The notes: a model not told the origin generated them from the letters alone. A stretch of 64,000 bases of DNA from Sitta carolinensis (GCA_032173965.1 CM063298.1:7237001-7301000); one strand, 5' to 3'; shown: positions 23,501-38,500, counted from the first letter of the stretch. A program made the numbers and translations.

Positions 23501-26500
23501 CATAGCCAAGTCCTGTGTATACCCAGCATTCCTGGGCTTCTACTTTTGCTACCTGCTAACCTTCATCACTCCCTGATTCTTTGTCTACCACAAATGCATC
23601 CATCTCTGTCACCTGTACCTGTGCCTCCTGCCTTCCCCAGTTTCCTTAGCAAGAACCCTTGAAGGCTGCAAAGGGATAAACCAGCAGTTTTTATTATTGA
23701 TCAATGCTGGTGGAAGCTGCTGCTTTCCTCGTGGGTAAGCAGCCGCTGTACTTGCCCAGGTGTTTCTGAAGGAGAAGGCCAGGCAGCTGCTGGAGAGACG
23801 ATGGCTCCAGAGGCAGAGCTGGGCTGTTGTGACTCTGCAGAGGAAATTCCGACGCCTCCTTCACCGCCGGCACCTCCGCGTCCTCCAGGAGAAGGTCACG
23901 GTCATCCAGGCTCACTTCCGAGGCTACCAGGCCAGGTCAGGAGTCAAAGGCCAGCCAAGGGACAGCCCTTTGGCCTTGCCAAGGGACAGCCAGGCTGGGA
24001 TGTCCAGGCCCCTCCTCATGTTGGCTCCTGGCCTGCCCATGTGTGTTTGTGTGGCTGATGCGTCCCCCATTAGACAATTCTTTTCTTTTCTCATCCTCTA
24101 GGAAGCGTTACAGGAGACTGAAGAAGACTTTGATGCAATTTAAAACCATGATTTTAATCTCCAGACCTTTGATTCAAAGGAGGAAGCACTGCCAGGTAAC
24201 AACAGTCCTCTCAGAGCAAGGTGTACAGGAGGGGCTATTTCTGCCCTAGGCAGAGCAAGCTGGGGACTGGGTGAGGCCAGGGCAGGGATGGCTTTGGAAG
24301 GTTTGTTGGGAATGACCCAGTGAGGTGTCCTTCACCCTCTGTCTGTCATAAATGTAGTCAAATGAAGGAACCAGAGAGGCTAGAGCTTTCTATCTCTAAA
24401 TGACATTCAGAATTGGCACAGGTATTGCAAACACAGCTGATTCATGGGTCAGGCTGTGTGAGCCAGGGTGGGAATGAGGCCTTAAGTTTTAGCTTTTATA
24501 TTTTTCAGATCTTGTACTGCATTAGGGTATAACTCTGGACTCCATACAGAGTGTTCGCTCTCTTCACATTTCGGTCAGGCAAAACAATCCTTCCAGGCCT
24601 GAGATCCAAGGACACCCTCTGCCTCAGGCCTTGAAAAATATAAACAAAAGTGAATTGGGGGAAGCAAACTAGGAAGCAAGCTGTAATTGGACAATTAATC
24701 TTTGATATGCAGATAGACCAAACTTTTATCTGTCTGAAAAACTTGTGACCATCATCCATCTTGGGTGTAGCCTCTGTGAGGCTTTGCACTGCCCAAGGTG
24801 TATCTGTTAAATGCCTCTAATAAATACCTACTTTATTCTCTGACTCTGTCTAGCCCCTGTTCTAGGTAGCCTCTCCAGGCATCACTTCAAGCTGCCCTAC
24901 ATGAGACAAGAGCTAGTTCCATCTGTGGTTTTCAGAGCTTCTGTTCTGCTCAAGCTGTAAGGAATCATTCATCTTGCTTTTTTGTTGCCCAGTTCAATTT
25001 TCAATGGTGACTGAAATGCAAGATTTTTTCAGTCCATAATGATCCTCCCCTGACCTCTTACAGTGGCCTCAGGCTGCTCAAGCCCTTGTCCTCTTGGAAA
25101 TCAGCTGGGGTGAGAACAGGATGGCAGGTTTTTGAGACGATGGAAAATAGTGTACAGGAGAGAGCCATAGTTCTGTCAAATGGGTGTAATGTATTCTGCA
25201 CAAAATATTAAAATAAAATCAGAAAGAGGAAATCAGACCACTCATCCTTAGAGTAGCAACAAACATCTCATAGCTGTCAGCTTTACAAAGGAAGGACCCA
25301 GCACAGCTCCTGGCATGGCTGAGGGCCTGGTGGGGCAGAGGGTTAAGGACAGTGTTGATAAACAAACCTGCAGAGGTGCTTCCTCTCCTGCCCTGTCCAG
25401 CACAATGTGAGTTTCTGTTCTGTTTCTTGCCCTTCCCTCTTGGACAGGATCCAGCTTTTCTTTCTCCCAGGTAACCACAACAGCGCAGTTCTTTTGAATC
25501 TGTTTCTGTTCCTTCGGTGTTTGTTTGCTGAGGTCTCTGTACATGCAGGAGCAGCAGCAAGGTCTCAAAGTTCACCTGCTGCAAAGTTCCTCCTTTCCCC
25601 CCACCCCACAGCCCTGCCCTTTGGACTTTAGCATCTCACTGTCTTTCTCAGCCCAGCCCTCATAACCTCCCATGTAGTCACACTGCTCTGCACCACTGAC
25701 AGGCAGGAGAGAGGCAGAGACAGAGACAGAGACCCTCCTTCCCCATCTCCTAGTAGGACTCAGGTGAGTGATAAGGCTGGGGAACAATAGAATGGATGGG
25801 AAAGGGCAGAGCTATGAAGGATTTTAGCTTTTGTTATGCCTACCACCTTTCTAAAGGGTTTCCTCTCCATGGACAAGTTCATCTGTCCATGTTCAGGCTG
25901 TTATCATGTGCTTTGATGCTGAAGGAGGTGGGTGAATATTTCTGGCAGCTGCTGGGTGCTTTTGTCCTGAGCCACATCAAAGGCTCAGCAAGGGAAGGTG
26001 TGGCAGGATGCTGGACAGGTGCTGGAGACTCTTGCTGTTGAATTGTATTGTGACAGGCAGGAGGTGTTTCAGCAAAGCTCCAGCCTTTGCCTGGGCAGCC
26101 CCCTCTCGATGTACTGTGCTGGGGTCTCAAGAAGGCTCTGTAGCTGTTTTGTCATTTTATCTGCTGGAGCAGGACACCATCTCCTGCCCACCCACAGGAT
26201 CTGCCCCCAGAACAGCTGGAATCGACTTCATACACATCTTTCCCCACCCTCCAACCCCTTTTCATCTCCTAACAGCAGGAGTTAGACGAAAGGAAAGAAA
26301 GAAGGAGCTCCCTGGCCTGTGGTGACACAGAGAATAGTCCCAGCCAAGGAATGGTGAGTTGTCAAATGGTCTGGGAGGGTCTGAGATTAAAAAAATCAGG
26401 TTTTCCAGGTGTTCTCCCTCCCTTGTGCCTCTTCAGCCCAGGTTTGCTGGGAAACAGCAGAACATCTAGAGGTGGAACACATGTGTGTGGAACCTAGTAC

Positions 26501-29500
26501 AGAATGCAGGTTAGATGGTGTAAAGGGCCTCTAATACAGAAATATCTCATTAGTTCAGCGTTTCTCATACTCTGGGTACAGCCAGGCATCATAAATCAGT
26601 CCTGAGTCAGAGCACTGTGTTTGTTCACAGCACTGGACCTGGTCTTCAGAGGTGGAGGGAAGATTAATTTTGGTGATCATCTTCTATTGTGAGGGGTGGG
26701 AATGAGACACTTCTGTATAAATATATTAACAGAAGTTGATGTAGATGAAGGGATATATTAAAGGCTTCATAACACATTTAGCCTGTATCAACACTTCTAA
26801 CTAATGCCATTATTTATGTGTCCAGACTGGACACACATTTGCTGCAGTGTCTGTATCAAGGTAATTTGAATTGATATTATCCACAAATCTGTACAGATCT
26901 GTTACTAACAAGAAGAATAATTAGCCCTGGGTGCTCTTGTATCACCTGCTTCTCCGGGTGTGGATCCAGAACTGTGGAATTTCACACCTGCTTCCTGAAT
27001 ACACAACTGAAAAGCCAGACTTGAAGTCAAGTATGAGCAAAACAAACTGATCAAAAATGCTGTGAATCTGTCTTAAAGTTTTATGTGGAAAGAGATGAAT
27101 AATGTGCTAGTGACAAGATACTTTACTACGCAGATGTGAAAAAAACCCCCAAAACACAAGAAACCAAAAAACAAAACAAAACAAAAAAACAAAAAAAAAC
27201 CAACAAAAACCCCCAAAAAACCCCCCACAAAACCAAAACCAAAAAAACAAACAAACAAACCCAAACAAAAAAACAACAACAACAAAAAAAACCCAAACAA
27301 AACCAACCAACCAAACAACCCCAAAAGCTCAATTTTTGTGACTTTGGCTTGGTTTTATAGTGCCTTAATCTGAGTAGCTCTGTCTGAAATGTCCTGAGCT
27401 GACACTACATGCAGTGATGCTGACACACTGTGTTGTACTGGCCTGTTTGCTTCCTACCTGGCAGCAGTCCAAGGTGCAAACTAGTGAAAAATCAAGATTA
27501 ATTGGCCAGATTCTCATCTGGATTACCCAGGTAGAGATCTGAGCTTTCTTAGGAACCTTCAACACATATGAAAGATCAGAATCAGGTCTCATTTTATGCT
27601 GTAGAACTTTTGGATATTGAAAAATCAAAAGAAAAATGTCAGGAAAGTGTGGGAGGAAATGGCCCTTACCCTTCAGGTGCAATCTCTACAGTGCAATATG
27701 CCAGACTGGATAGGAATGAGGGATGACTCAAAGAAAGCCAGCTTTCCTGTCATTTCCCTTGTGGCAGTTGATTTTTTATTTAGGAATTGCTTCCCTTTCC
27801 CTCCATTGCTGACCCATGTCACACAGCTGTGTTCATGCAATACCTCCCTGTTTGTAAAGGTTCTGAATGTTGTGGAGGCAGAAGTCACTGCTTTGCCTCA
27901 GATGCTCCATCCCTGTCCTGGCAGCTTTTCCAAGGCAGTTTCACCCAGTCTCAGCTCAGCGTTTTTATGTGGTTTCTCTGCTGGCAGCCAGTGCCTGATT
28001 TATTTCTCTCTCCAGGACGTGGGGCTGCTGGAGATCCCTGCAGAGCTTGCAGCCCTCCTACACTTTGTTGAAGGTGAGAAATTCTCTCCTTCCCTCCCTT
28101 TGCTGCACTGTTTCACTGAGTATTTCCTTGTTTATATCAATGTATGTGTTTGTTCTCCCTGCTGCCTGTCACTGGGTTGGATTTGGTTCACTATCATTGC
28201 AGTGTAAATATGATAAAAGGCAAATAGATGGATGTTGTTTCCTGACATGGTAGGCAGGAAAAGCAACTTGGGCCAGGGGCAGAATGCCAGTTTGAAAATC
28301 AGATCTTTGTTAAATTTTCAGCTCTTCTTTTGAACTGGGCTGGCAGAACTGATGACAGGGATGGTCTCTTTGGTCAAAGTTATGTGACAGCAAACTGCTT
28401 AATGAACCCAGGTCTCTGGCAGAGATGAGTATCTGGGGTGGAGAACTTAAACCCATCTTTCACCTACTCTAAAATCTTTAAGGAAATTGAAGGGGAAGAA
28501 AATAACAGTTTTAACAATTTCAAAGAAATATTTGTAGGCTTAATTAAAAATTACTTCCTCAAAAGGAAGTTTAAAATAGAAGGAAGGAGAAACAGGGCAA
28601 CAGCTTGATTGTGGAACAATGTAATAACTTGAGAAAGAACAATTCATCAGTCCAAGGATTATTATATTATTACAATATTATAACTTAAGGATGCAACAAT
28701 GTTACAAGTTGAGCATGCGGTAATTTCTCAGTTTAGGGATGCACCAGGTGGTTTTCAAATCACCAAAATACTACTAACCAATAATTTCACAAGCTGTTGA
28801 TCTCACCTTGAGTGATGTAGTCTGGTTTCAGGCCTGATGCTTTGGCTTTCTGGTGTTCTTTCCCAGGAAAGTGTGGTAAACACGGTGGGATGTTTTTGCA
28901 ATGGTGTCTATGTCATTCATTCCTCCTGGGAGGAGGGATTTCTCTTTTCAGGATGGGGTATTTACAGTTTTACCTCGTTCCCGTGGCTGCAATCACGTTG
29001 GAGTCACCAGATGTCACTGTTTGATAGAACACACCACACAGACTCCTGTGATTTTTTCCTCAAGGCTGTGAAAATGACCCTTTTTTAGGGATTGTTTCCC
29101 CATATATACAGACCAATGTGATTGGTGAAAGAAGGGCAAACCTCTTCACTCACATTGGTCAAAGCAGAGGGACATCAAGAGAAATCCCTCCTCCCAGAAG
29201 GAGTGAATAACATAAACACCATTACAAAAACATCCCACCATGTTTACCACACTTTCCTGGGAAAGAACACCAGAAAACCAAAACATCAGGCCTGAAACCA
29301 GACTACAGAGCATTAAGCTATGTGCAGTTGTGTTTCCTCTGTAGCTCCCTGTGCAATGTGAATATTTAAGCTGCAAATAGGTTGAGGCAGGATTTGCCTC
29401 TCTCTGTCTGTATGGTGTCAAACCCAAAGCCAGCTGTGCCTGTGGCCTTCTGTGGAGGACAGTAAGGGACAGAATCAGGCAGAAGAGTGTGGTGAATAGG

Positions 29501-32500
29501 AGTAGACTGTGCTGTTTTCCCAAATTCCTCACATTTCATGGCAGAGCCCTCCAGGGACAATCAACTGGTCTAGTGAGCAATGTAAGCCAGAGGAGCCCAG
29601 GAAACTGCTGGAAATGAAAGCTGCTGGGCTGTAAACGGGGAGGATGGGAGAGCATCAGGGGACACAGCTGGAGATAGGGGAATGCACAAGGAGCTGTGCT
29701 GCATTGAGAAGTCCATTCATTTAGTGATGTTTGCTCCTCCCTTATCCGTGATAAATCCCTCATTACAAAGACCTCTCATTTCCTTGTAGATTGGGCAGTT
29801 GTCAGCAGTGTCTCTGTATGGGCTCAGCATTTCCTGCCTGTAAATACTACAGAGCAGACTTGAATCTCCAGGTGTTCCCTGGGGAGAAGAGTCTGAAAGA
29901 TGAGAGCTGTAAATCTCCCTCCTGAAGAGAGTTCTTGTGGTCTCAGGGAAGTGAGGCTGTGCCTGCTGGAGGGTCTGAGGCACCAGGGCTGGGCTGGGTG
30001 TCCCTGGAGCCAGGGGCAGGTTCAGGGCTTGGGCAGGATGAAGCGCAGGTCAGCCAGAAGCTGCTGTGTAAATTGTTTGTGTCCTGCCACCACAACAGAC
30101 CTCCTTCCCTTGCAGGTCAACACCGAGCACAGGCCAACCAGATAACTGAGACACAGCCCCCAGAAGTCAAGGTCAAGAATGACCTTTCCCTCCCACCCAC
30201 CATTAACAGCTATCCCTTCTCCTCCTTCATCAAATCACACTTCCAGGTGGGAACTTTTTTAATCTCTCTTCACTGCCTCCCCTGTGGGCAGACACACTGG
30301 TTTTAGTAACACCAGGAACAAATATTTCTATCCTTTTTTGTTTCTTTGTAGAAGCCAGATTTCCCTGCCCCTGGTCATCCTCTGCAGCACCCCTTAACCC
30401 ACCTGGATGCTGAACACCAGGAGAGTGCGCTTGAAATAAACAAACTGGTAAGAGATGTCGTTCTTGACCTTGCTGAAGAACAGGTGGGCACAGACAATGT
30501 TTTGGTGCCTTTATACAACACATTGCTGGTAGTGGATACTGTTCTTAGAATACATGGAGGGCTGGAAAAGCAGAATAAATTGCTCCTTCTAGGCCCTGGA
30601 GCAGCCTGACAGAGATCACACACAACCCCTTAGGGGTTGCTGTGTTTTTGAGGAGGCACAGATCAGCCACAGACTACTGGGATCAAAGAGAATTGCCTGG
30701 TGATGGAGCCTCACAATTTGACAGAGCATATAGGAACAGGACTGCTAAACTTTAAAATCCCAATATTCAAGACCAAATAGCAATGATAAGGGAAGTCTGT
30801 CTTCTCAACCACTTACTCATCTATCAGTCATAAAAAAGTTTCATTTAACCCAGATCTTTTCCACAATGTGGTTTATAGCAAACATCTCAATTGCACCTCA
30901 GGCTCACAGATGTGTCAGTACCAACAGGGGACAGTGAACTGTTTAAAGGCTGGAAAAGAGCAGGGACTTTGTCATCAGGAAAAGTACACCTGGCACCACA
31001 CCCTCACTCTGTAGTGTTTGTATGAAGGGGATGGTGCTAGTTCACCTCCATGGATATGAAAAAAGTATTTCTCTATAGTTCTTCTTTAAAATGGTTGAAA
31101 ATAGAATGAAACTTCAGATACTTTCTAAGTAAATCTGGTAGTCTTTTTGGGAATTACACAGAATTAAAATAAGCCCATTAAGAAAGTTAATACCGAAAAC
31201 CAGTTTCTTGTTTTGTCTTTGTGATCCCAATTATAGAATAGCATAAGCTTCCACAAAATCTTGTGAATAGGATTGTGTTTAAGCAGAATACTATTATTTT
31301 TCCAAAGATCAAAGGCAGTTTTTCTCCCTTGCCAATGAAGTAGGGATTTGCTACAAAGAATTCCATGAGAACTAAGCAACCACCATCCCCTGTTTTTCTC
31401 AGTGAATCTCTGACAAGCTTGGTACCATTAAGTGTTGTTACTCTTAAATGCTCTTTCCAAAATTGTCCATTTTAGAAAAAAATTATTTGTGACACATTGA
31501 AGTGTAGAGGACGAAATAAATAATTCTGTACCTAAGGGTGAGAAATACAAACTAAAAAAGCATTGAAGATGTTGCTATGCATAGCCAAGAAGCTGAATCA
31601 TTTCTTCGGTGTGTTGAGACACCACATCCCATAGTACTTGGTACAATATTAACTGTCGCAAAGGCTTTTAAACACTCAGTGGGCTTGTGTGTCTGAGCCC
31701 TGCCCAAGGGGAAATATTTTGCCCTAGACCAAATTCTGAGTCATACCTCCGAAGAGACTGAAGTCACCCTGACTTTTAGGCAGGATCCAATCTCTATAAA
31801 TGTTGTCTCCCAAATTGTCCAGCACTTAGGTGGTGCACAAAAACCAGAGGACAGATCCCAGTCTGAGTGTTGGCTACTCAGGCTCACAAACATCCTGATG
31901 CCTACAACTCTTTGCCCCACAGTTTGGGACGGAGGGTTTCAGCTCCAGTTCTCTCTTTCTTGCCCCGGATGCTTCCAGATTTTGCGGTTCATTGGTGACA
32001 AGAGTCTCCGTGGCTGGCAGGAGGTCCTGCTGGGCAACTACATTGCTGGGAGAGGGTTGAGTGATGCTGCTCTGCGCAACGAAATCTTCAGCCAGGTGGT
32101 GGCACAGACCTGGAGGAACCCGGACACAGAGAACAGCCAGCGAGGCTGGGTGCTGATGGCGACTCTGCTGAGCTGCTTTGGCCCCTCACCAGCACTGGAG
32201 AAGCCACTGCTGAAGTAAGAGGAGAAAAGACCAAGCCAGGCTTACAGCAGGGTTAAGAGGGATGAGCAGTGCTACATGCTGTTGCCTTCTCCTAGGTTTG
32301 TGTCAGACTATGGCATGGAGGGCTACAGTGCTGTTTGCCAGCGCAAGATCCTGACGGCAGCTCAGTGCACAGAGACAGAGCCTGCACCCTCTCGGGCTTA
32401 CCCTCCCACCCAGCTGGAGTGGACAGCAAACCAGAGGAGAGGGAAGATGGTGCTGGATGTTCATACCTTTAATGGTAACTCAGTCTTCTGCCCTCCTGCT

Positions 32501-35500
32501 GTCTTTTAGTCTCTAAGGACTTTTCCAGTGCAGAAATCAGCCTTTGGAAAACAATTCCCTCATCTAAGTAAAGCAAATCAGAACACTGTTTGCTGGTACA
32601 ACCATGGGGGAAACAGGCATCTGAATTTAGACCCAAAACTTGAAAAGTCTGGGCCTGGTGGGACCTGCTTCTCAGGCTGAGGGATGAGATTGTGCTGGGT
32701 TTGGGCCCTGCTCAACAGAGGGTTGTTCAGGTCATGCATCTCTGCGGGGCTGCTATCCATTACAGCACAGCCCATGCAGCAGTATTTTGTTACAGGAACT
32801 CTCTTCCCGTCTCTCTTCTCAAATATTACCTGAAGCTGCCTCTTGAGTAACCAGAAGCTCTGTCAATTGAACACAGAACATCCCTACTCTGGCTCCTTGT
32901 GAGTGGAGTGATCCCCAAGCAAACAAGGACACTGCAAGGGTTTTCACCTGTCAGGTTGAAAAGGCCAACCTGTGCCATCAAATAGATATTTTGGATGTGA
33001 ATGTGTCCATGTGGAGCCTTCCATGAGCTTTCAGTCCTCCTATGGCCCTGCTCAGGAGTGTGTGAGGCTTTCCAGCTAGTCTGCCTGTGTCCCATGGAAT
33101 GAGAGTGTTACTTTGGGTCCTGCCAGGGACACTGTGGGTACTGACTTTGCTCTCTGTGCCAGAGGAGAAGTTCTCAGCTGAGGTGGAGTCCTGGATGACT
33201 GGGGAGCAGTATGCAGCCTGGATCCTGAGTGCAAGGTACTGCCAGAGGATGGGAGAAGGTCTGGGGGTGTGAGAGAGGCTGTCACCAGCTCTAAGGTTCA
33301 GACTTCAGGTTTGGTCTGCAGGCTGGGATTTATATGGTCACATGTAGAATACTCCCTTCTTTCCCACTCCAGCCTGAGCTTCCTTCTTCACCCTTAACAT
33401 AACCCTCAACCATAAACAATGGGCTCCTTTAGGAACAGAGGAACCACTGGCGTGATCTGTGAGAGCAGCTTCAGAGAAAAAGAAAATTAATAAAAAGGAC
33501 AACTCTTGAATGATTCTAGTTTGTTTCTAACCCTGGGTAGTAAATAGTTGATTCACACCCTAAATTTAAAGGACTTAAGCCAGGATAGGCCAGGTAAGAA
33601 GCAACTGAATGTAATGACTTCCTTCCTCTCCCTTTCCCCACCTGCCTGGACACCTTTTCTCTCCCAGGGGCTGTGACAGGAAGACTCGAGGGTGGTCTAT
33701 CTCCATGTTCACTGGCAACACATGGCAGGACCTGCTGGGCTGTGACTTTGTGCTGGACCTCATTGGAGAGATGGAGGAGACCAGCAACTTCAGCAGCTCC
33801 TCCCAGGCCCCCACTGAGTACCCCATCACTCCAGAACGGGACAGGAGCACCCTGCAGTCCTCTGACCTGGACACGTGAGCCACCTATTCCTCCTGCACCA
33901 CCACTTGTGGCCCTGTCACCCATCTTACAGTACCCTGGTCCTCATCTTATTTTCCTCTTCAACAGGATCCCTCCTGCTCCAGGCATCCAGGCCCCTGCCT
34001 TCCCCCCACCCAGCCTACCTCCAGAATTTATTGGTCTCCATCCAGGTAAGCTTTTGCCCAGGACTGTGGCTGACACTGGGAAGGGCCAGATGGGCCCCAG
34101 CCAGGGCATAGGACAGAGGGGGAGTCAGGTGATTCTTCTTGTTCTAGAGCTCCACTCTGAAACATGGCTAATAGGGACTGGAGACAGGGGAATGTTTCTT
34201 ACCTGCCTTGTCATCAGACTTCTTTCTGCCTCCAGATCCAAGGTTTAGAGATGACCTGAGGACCCCTGTAGGCTTGGATCACTATGTGGATGATCTTTTC
34301 AGCCCTGTGCTGCATCAGGGCTCCAGAGTGTCTGTAAGTCCCCTGATGTTCCCTCCTGCCTTCTCTCTGCAGCTCTCCTGTCTCTGTGAGTCCTTCAAGC
34401 TTTTTCCTGCCTATTCACTGCCCGTTTAGCTCAGACATGCCTTTGAATGTCTTTCCCTCTGGGCAGTCTGTCCCTCTGAGCTCAGATAACTGTTTGGGGT
34501 TTATTTTGATGCAGGATATGGAGAACAGGGAGGTTCTTACCAGACGCATGAAAGGAGGTGGGAAGATTGGACCCACACAGAGAGGAATCCTTCCTTCTAC
34601 AGGTCTGTAAAGGCAAGGGGACAGCTGGGAACACCTGGGACCACATGACCTGCAGTGAGCACAAGTCAGGGAGCCCCTTAAAAGCTAATTATTGCATGTT
34701 CAGCTGGTTCATGAAGAGCACTGGGCTTTAGCACAGGCTGCACTTCTCACTCCCAGGTGAGACAGATGCTTTGGGAAGGTGATAAGGTTCCCTCAAAATA
34801 AGGGAACTGCTTTTCTGTGCTTTTGATTTCTCTTTTGAGCTGGTCTTGGGGTCAAGGCAGTACGTAGCTTGTTTCTGACCCAGGCCATCTTTTCCCTAGA
34901 CAAATACTTGTAAGTCATGTATTCACTTTCAATTCACCCCATGCTTTCACAGAGCAGTTGGTGCCTTCATTGAGGGTGGTTTTAATCTTTCTTATTACTT
35001 CCTTACAGAACTTCCCATCATCTGTAGCTATTCCTTGGGTTAGTAAGTCTGAACCCTGAAGAGGTTCTGGTTTGTGTGTTTGGTTTCTTTACTTTTCCTC
35101 ATTTCTGTGGAGTTAAGACTCTGGCATTTGCTGCAGGGTGGAGTCAAACACCAATACATTAATGGCAGTAACAAATCTGCATGGGTAGGAACACACAGAG
35201 TAGGCCCAGAAGGGTGGGGAATGTCCAGTTCAGTCATTCCTGAGACAGGAACTACTTCTGGCTATTGGAGAGGCTCTGGGGCATGACAAGCCCTGTTACA
35301 GATCACTGGCCTGAGGCCAGTTTGTCACTTATGTGGCTTCTTAGATGAGTGAGGTACATGATGATCTTCCCATGGCATCCCAAGGCCATTCTCGCTGGTG
35401 AGGACACCATGATTCAGTAGATTGTGCTGTGTGCTGACTCCTCCCAGCTGAGTCTGACCCCCACACCCCTTGCTCTGCTGGCTTCACACTCAGAGGAGCT

Positions 35501-38500
35501 TGTTTGTGACCCCATATGGAACTTGACTGCTGAGAGCAGAGGAATTTCTTTCTCCCTACAGCTCCTCCCCATGATGCACAATGCCATCCAGGACAGGGTT
35601 CATTGTCCATCCAGCCTTGCCACCCACTGCAGAGATACCAATATGGATGTTACAGTCCCAGCCCTAGACATCTTTGCCCAGCCCTCAAGAGAAATCCTCT
35701 GAAATCATACACAGGAAGGACTTATTTATAAGCTTAATCATGAAGAATGGTGGTGTCCTAAGCTAGGCTGCAGAAACAGAGTTTGGATACTGCTACTTAA
35801 AATCTGACAGGACACACATTTTACTTAGGTTTTCTTTTTCCACCTGAGTTTTGCTGTGTCCTGCTGTGGTTGGTGCAAGTGGAGAGCACCAGAAGTGCTC
35901 GCTGGGGTTGCTCAGGATATTCTCATTTGGGATTCTCTAAAGCACTGTACACTTGGTCTTTTGCCTCTAGGCTTGTCTGGAATGACTCAAACACCAGTTT
36001 ACCAGGCCATGCCCTCCATGGTGGGGATGCCAGCAGCCATGCCCATGATGCCAGGGGCTGGTGGGATTGCACCTATGCCAGGTAATAGCAGTGTTTCTGT
36101 AACTGCAGAGGGGAGGGGATGGAAGGGAGGTCAGTGGAGCCTGTGTATTTCAGTGTCAGGTGAGGGGCTCAGTGAACTCTCCAGGCTGATGCTCAGGTTC
36201 TGTGGGGAATGTCTACCTGTAGGATTTTGTGTGTGTTGTCTTCCACAGCCATGGTGATGCCCCAGCCTGTGGTTCCAACTGTAGATCCCAGCCAGTTGGC
36301 AGCACAGCAGCAAGCCTTTATCAACCAGCAAGCCATGCTCATGGTGAGTGGAAGGGCCCCTGGAACTGGGGAAGAGCCACAGATTGGTGTTTGTACCTTG
36401 GAGAGGGAGCCCAGCTCTCCTCCTCTTTGGGCCTGCTCTGTGTCACTCTGTGCTCATGTGCTGGGGTGAACTCTATAAAGTAGGGATTATATAAAACTGC
36501 AAAACTGGGATCCCTCTTTTTCCCCTTTGTGTCCATGGGGACACAGGCACCATCAGTGAGGAGGAGCAGGGACAGGAGCAGGCCCTGAGGAGATTCAGCT
36601 GTAGTTCCCATGGGGCTTTCAGCTGGGATTTGCTACAGCTGCAGGTCTGCAGTATTCTGCTTTCTGTCCAAAGCCCTGTGAATGCATGGCAGTCCCAGAC
36701 TGGCAGCTTTAAGGAGTGTTAGGAGCTCTACATCCTTGGCCAGGTGAGAGAAGCTCCCTGGGCATGTCTTATCCACACACTGGGAAATTTGCTGTGCGTT
36801 ATGTGGATGTTTTGGGGTTGATTAGCAGTGGAAAAACAGGACGGCCTGTGACTGATGGCTGGGTTTCTTTAGCCTAGACATTTCAATTCCTTCCTCAGGC
36901 CCAGCAGATGACCCTTCAAGCCATGAGCATTTCCCAGCAGCAGCAGCAGGAGCTGCAGAAGCGGCAAAAATCTTTTGAGAACTCAAGGCCAAGAGTCTCT
37001 AGCCCAGCACAAGCCTCAGCCCCAGCCACTCTCCCAAAACCTAAGAAGCCTTCCAGCAGCCAGGCTGCTGCAACACCATCAAGTTCTCCAGAGCCACCAG
37101 CTAAGACAAAAGAGCCGGTATGAGATACAAACAGCTGTGGTGGATTTTGTTTGAATTTTGTGTTTGGGGTTTGCTCTGCATCCATCTGTGGCTGTGATTT
37201 GTCAGGGAGGAGTGCAGAGATTTGTCAGATACCAAGACATTTCAAACTCTGCCTGCTGAGTCTTTAGGATCAAACCTTAGTGGCTTTTGCTCTGTGGAGG
37301 TTTGGCTGCAGGGTCGGCCAATTCATTTCCAGTTAAGATGAATTTTTCCACAGAGAATTAATTATTCTGAGTTCTTTATCTTCCAGCAAGCTGTGTTGGG
37401 CCTCTAACATAATCCCTCTTCTCTGTCTTGGCTGAGGTTCCTTGTATTTGAAACTGAGCACTCCTGGATGTGAGGATCTGTTCTAGATCAGAACTTTTTC
37501 AGATAAAATCACCCCTGAGCTGAAGGGCACTGCAGAGGTAATGCTCACTGGTGCCAACTAAACAAGTTGTGCACTGTCTGCAGGATTATAACTTCACAGA
37601 AGAGGAGATCTCCAGCAGTGAGGATGATGACTATCCTCGGGAAACCTTCCAGCAGAAGAGAGAGTACTTCCAGAAGATGGGTGAGCATCTGCCACTTTGG
37701 GAATTTCACTCATCATAACACCTTGCTCTGCAGCCTTCCTGGCATGCCCAGGTATTCTTGTCTCCCTGTCTGGAATCCAGCTAATCCCTGCAGGAGTTGC
37801 TGGTGATGTGTGTACAGGAGTTTGCTGTTCTTGTTCATTTAGCTACAATTCAGATTGTGAGCTGTTGAGAGGACAGTTTTCTAGAAATCTCTGGGCTTGT
37901 GACTGCCACATTCTCCCTCACTCTAGAAAACAGGTTTTTGCTGACTGAGGCAAGAGTGCCACCAGTGCCAGGTTTTTGGTGTGGGTTTGATTAGCTCAAG
38001 TCTGCCTTTCTATGCAGGAGAGCAGCACATCCGAGTTAAAAAAGTCAGACCTACCAAAACCTGGACTCCTCCAGCAAAACCCCAGCCAAAGGAAGAAGAG
38101 GAGGAGGAGAAGAGAGAGGAGCTGGAGAAGGGGAAAAAAGAGGAGCTGGAAAAGAGAAAAGAATTGAAGCCTGTCCCTAAACCAGAGCCAGGTAAGATGT
38201 TGTGCAGTGGAGACCAAAGAAAGTTGACAAGGAAGAACTTCCCAGGAACATCATGCCTGGATTTAGGCAGAGGAGGAAAGGATCTGGCTCTTCTGGGAGT
38301 CTGCATCTTGACAAGAGAGGAAAGAGGAATGCCAGGCCATTGCCAGTCAGCATCAGAGGGAAAGAAAGGGAAGGTCAAATGAGATAACGGGATTTCTCCT
38401 GTGTCTTTGCTGGTCTGTTGATTAAAACTGTCACCCCAATAGCTCCTGCTTCCCCTCTGCCACCTCCTGAGCCAAAGCCAAAAAAGGAGACACCAAAACC

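Noticed and set aside
27073..27360. Open frames over the A/C-rich tract on both strands
   Set aside because: Pure compositional artefact of the low-complexity DNA (Lys/Thr/Gln on one strand, Phe/Gly/Leu on the other).
28837..29532. Matching peptides on opposite strands ([10 protein letters not shown]...) as a possible transposon protein
   Set aside because: They arise because the inverted repeat arms are reverse complements. There is no longer frame and no known domain.
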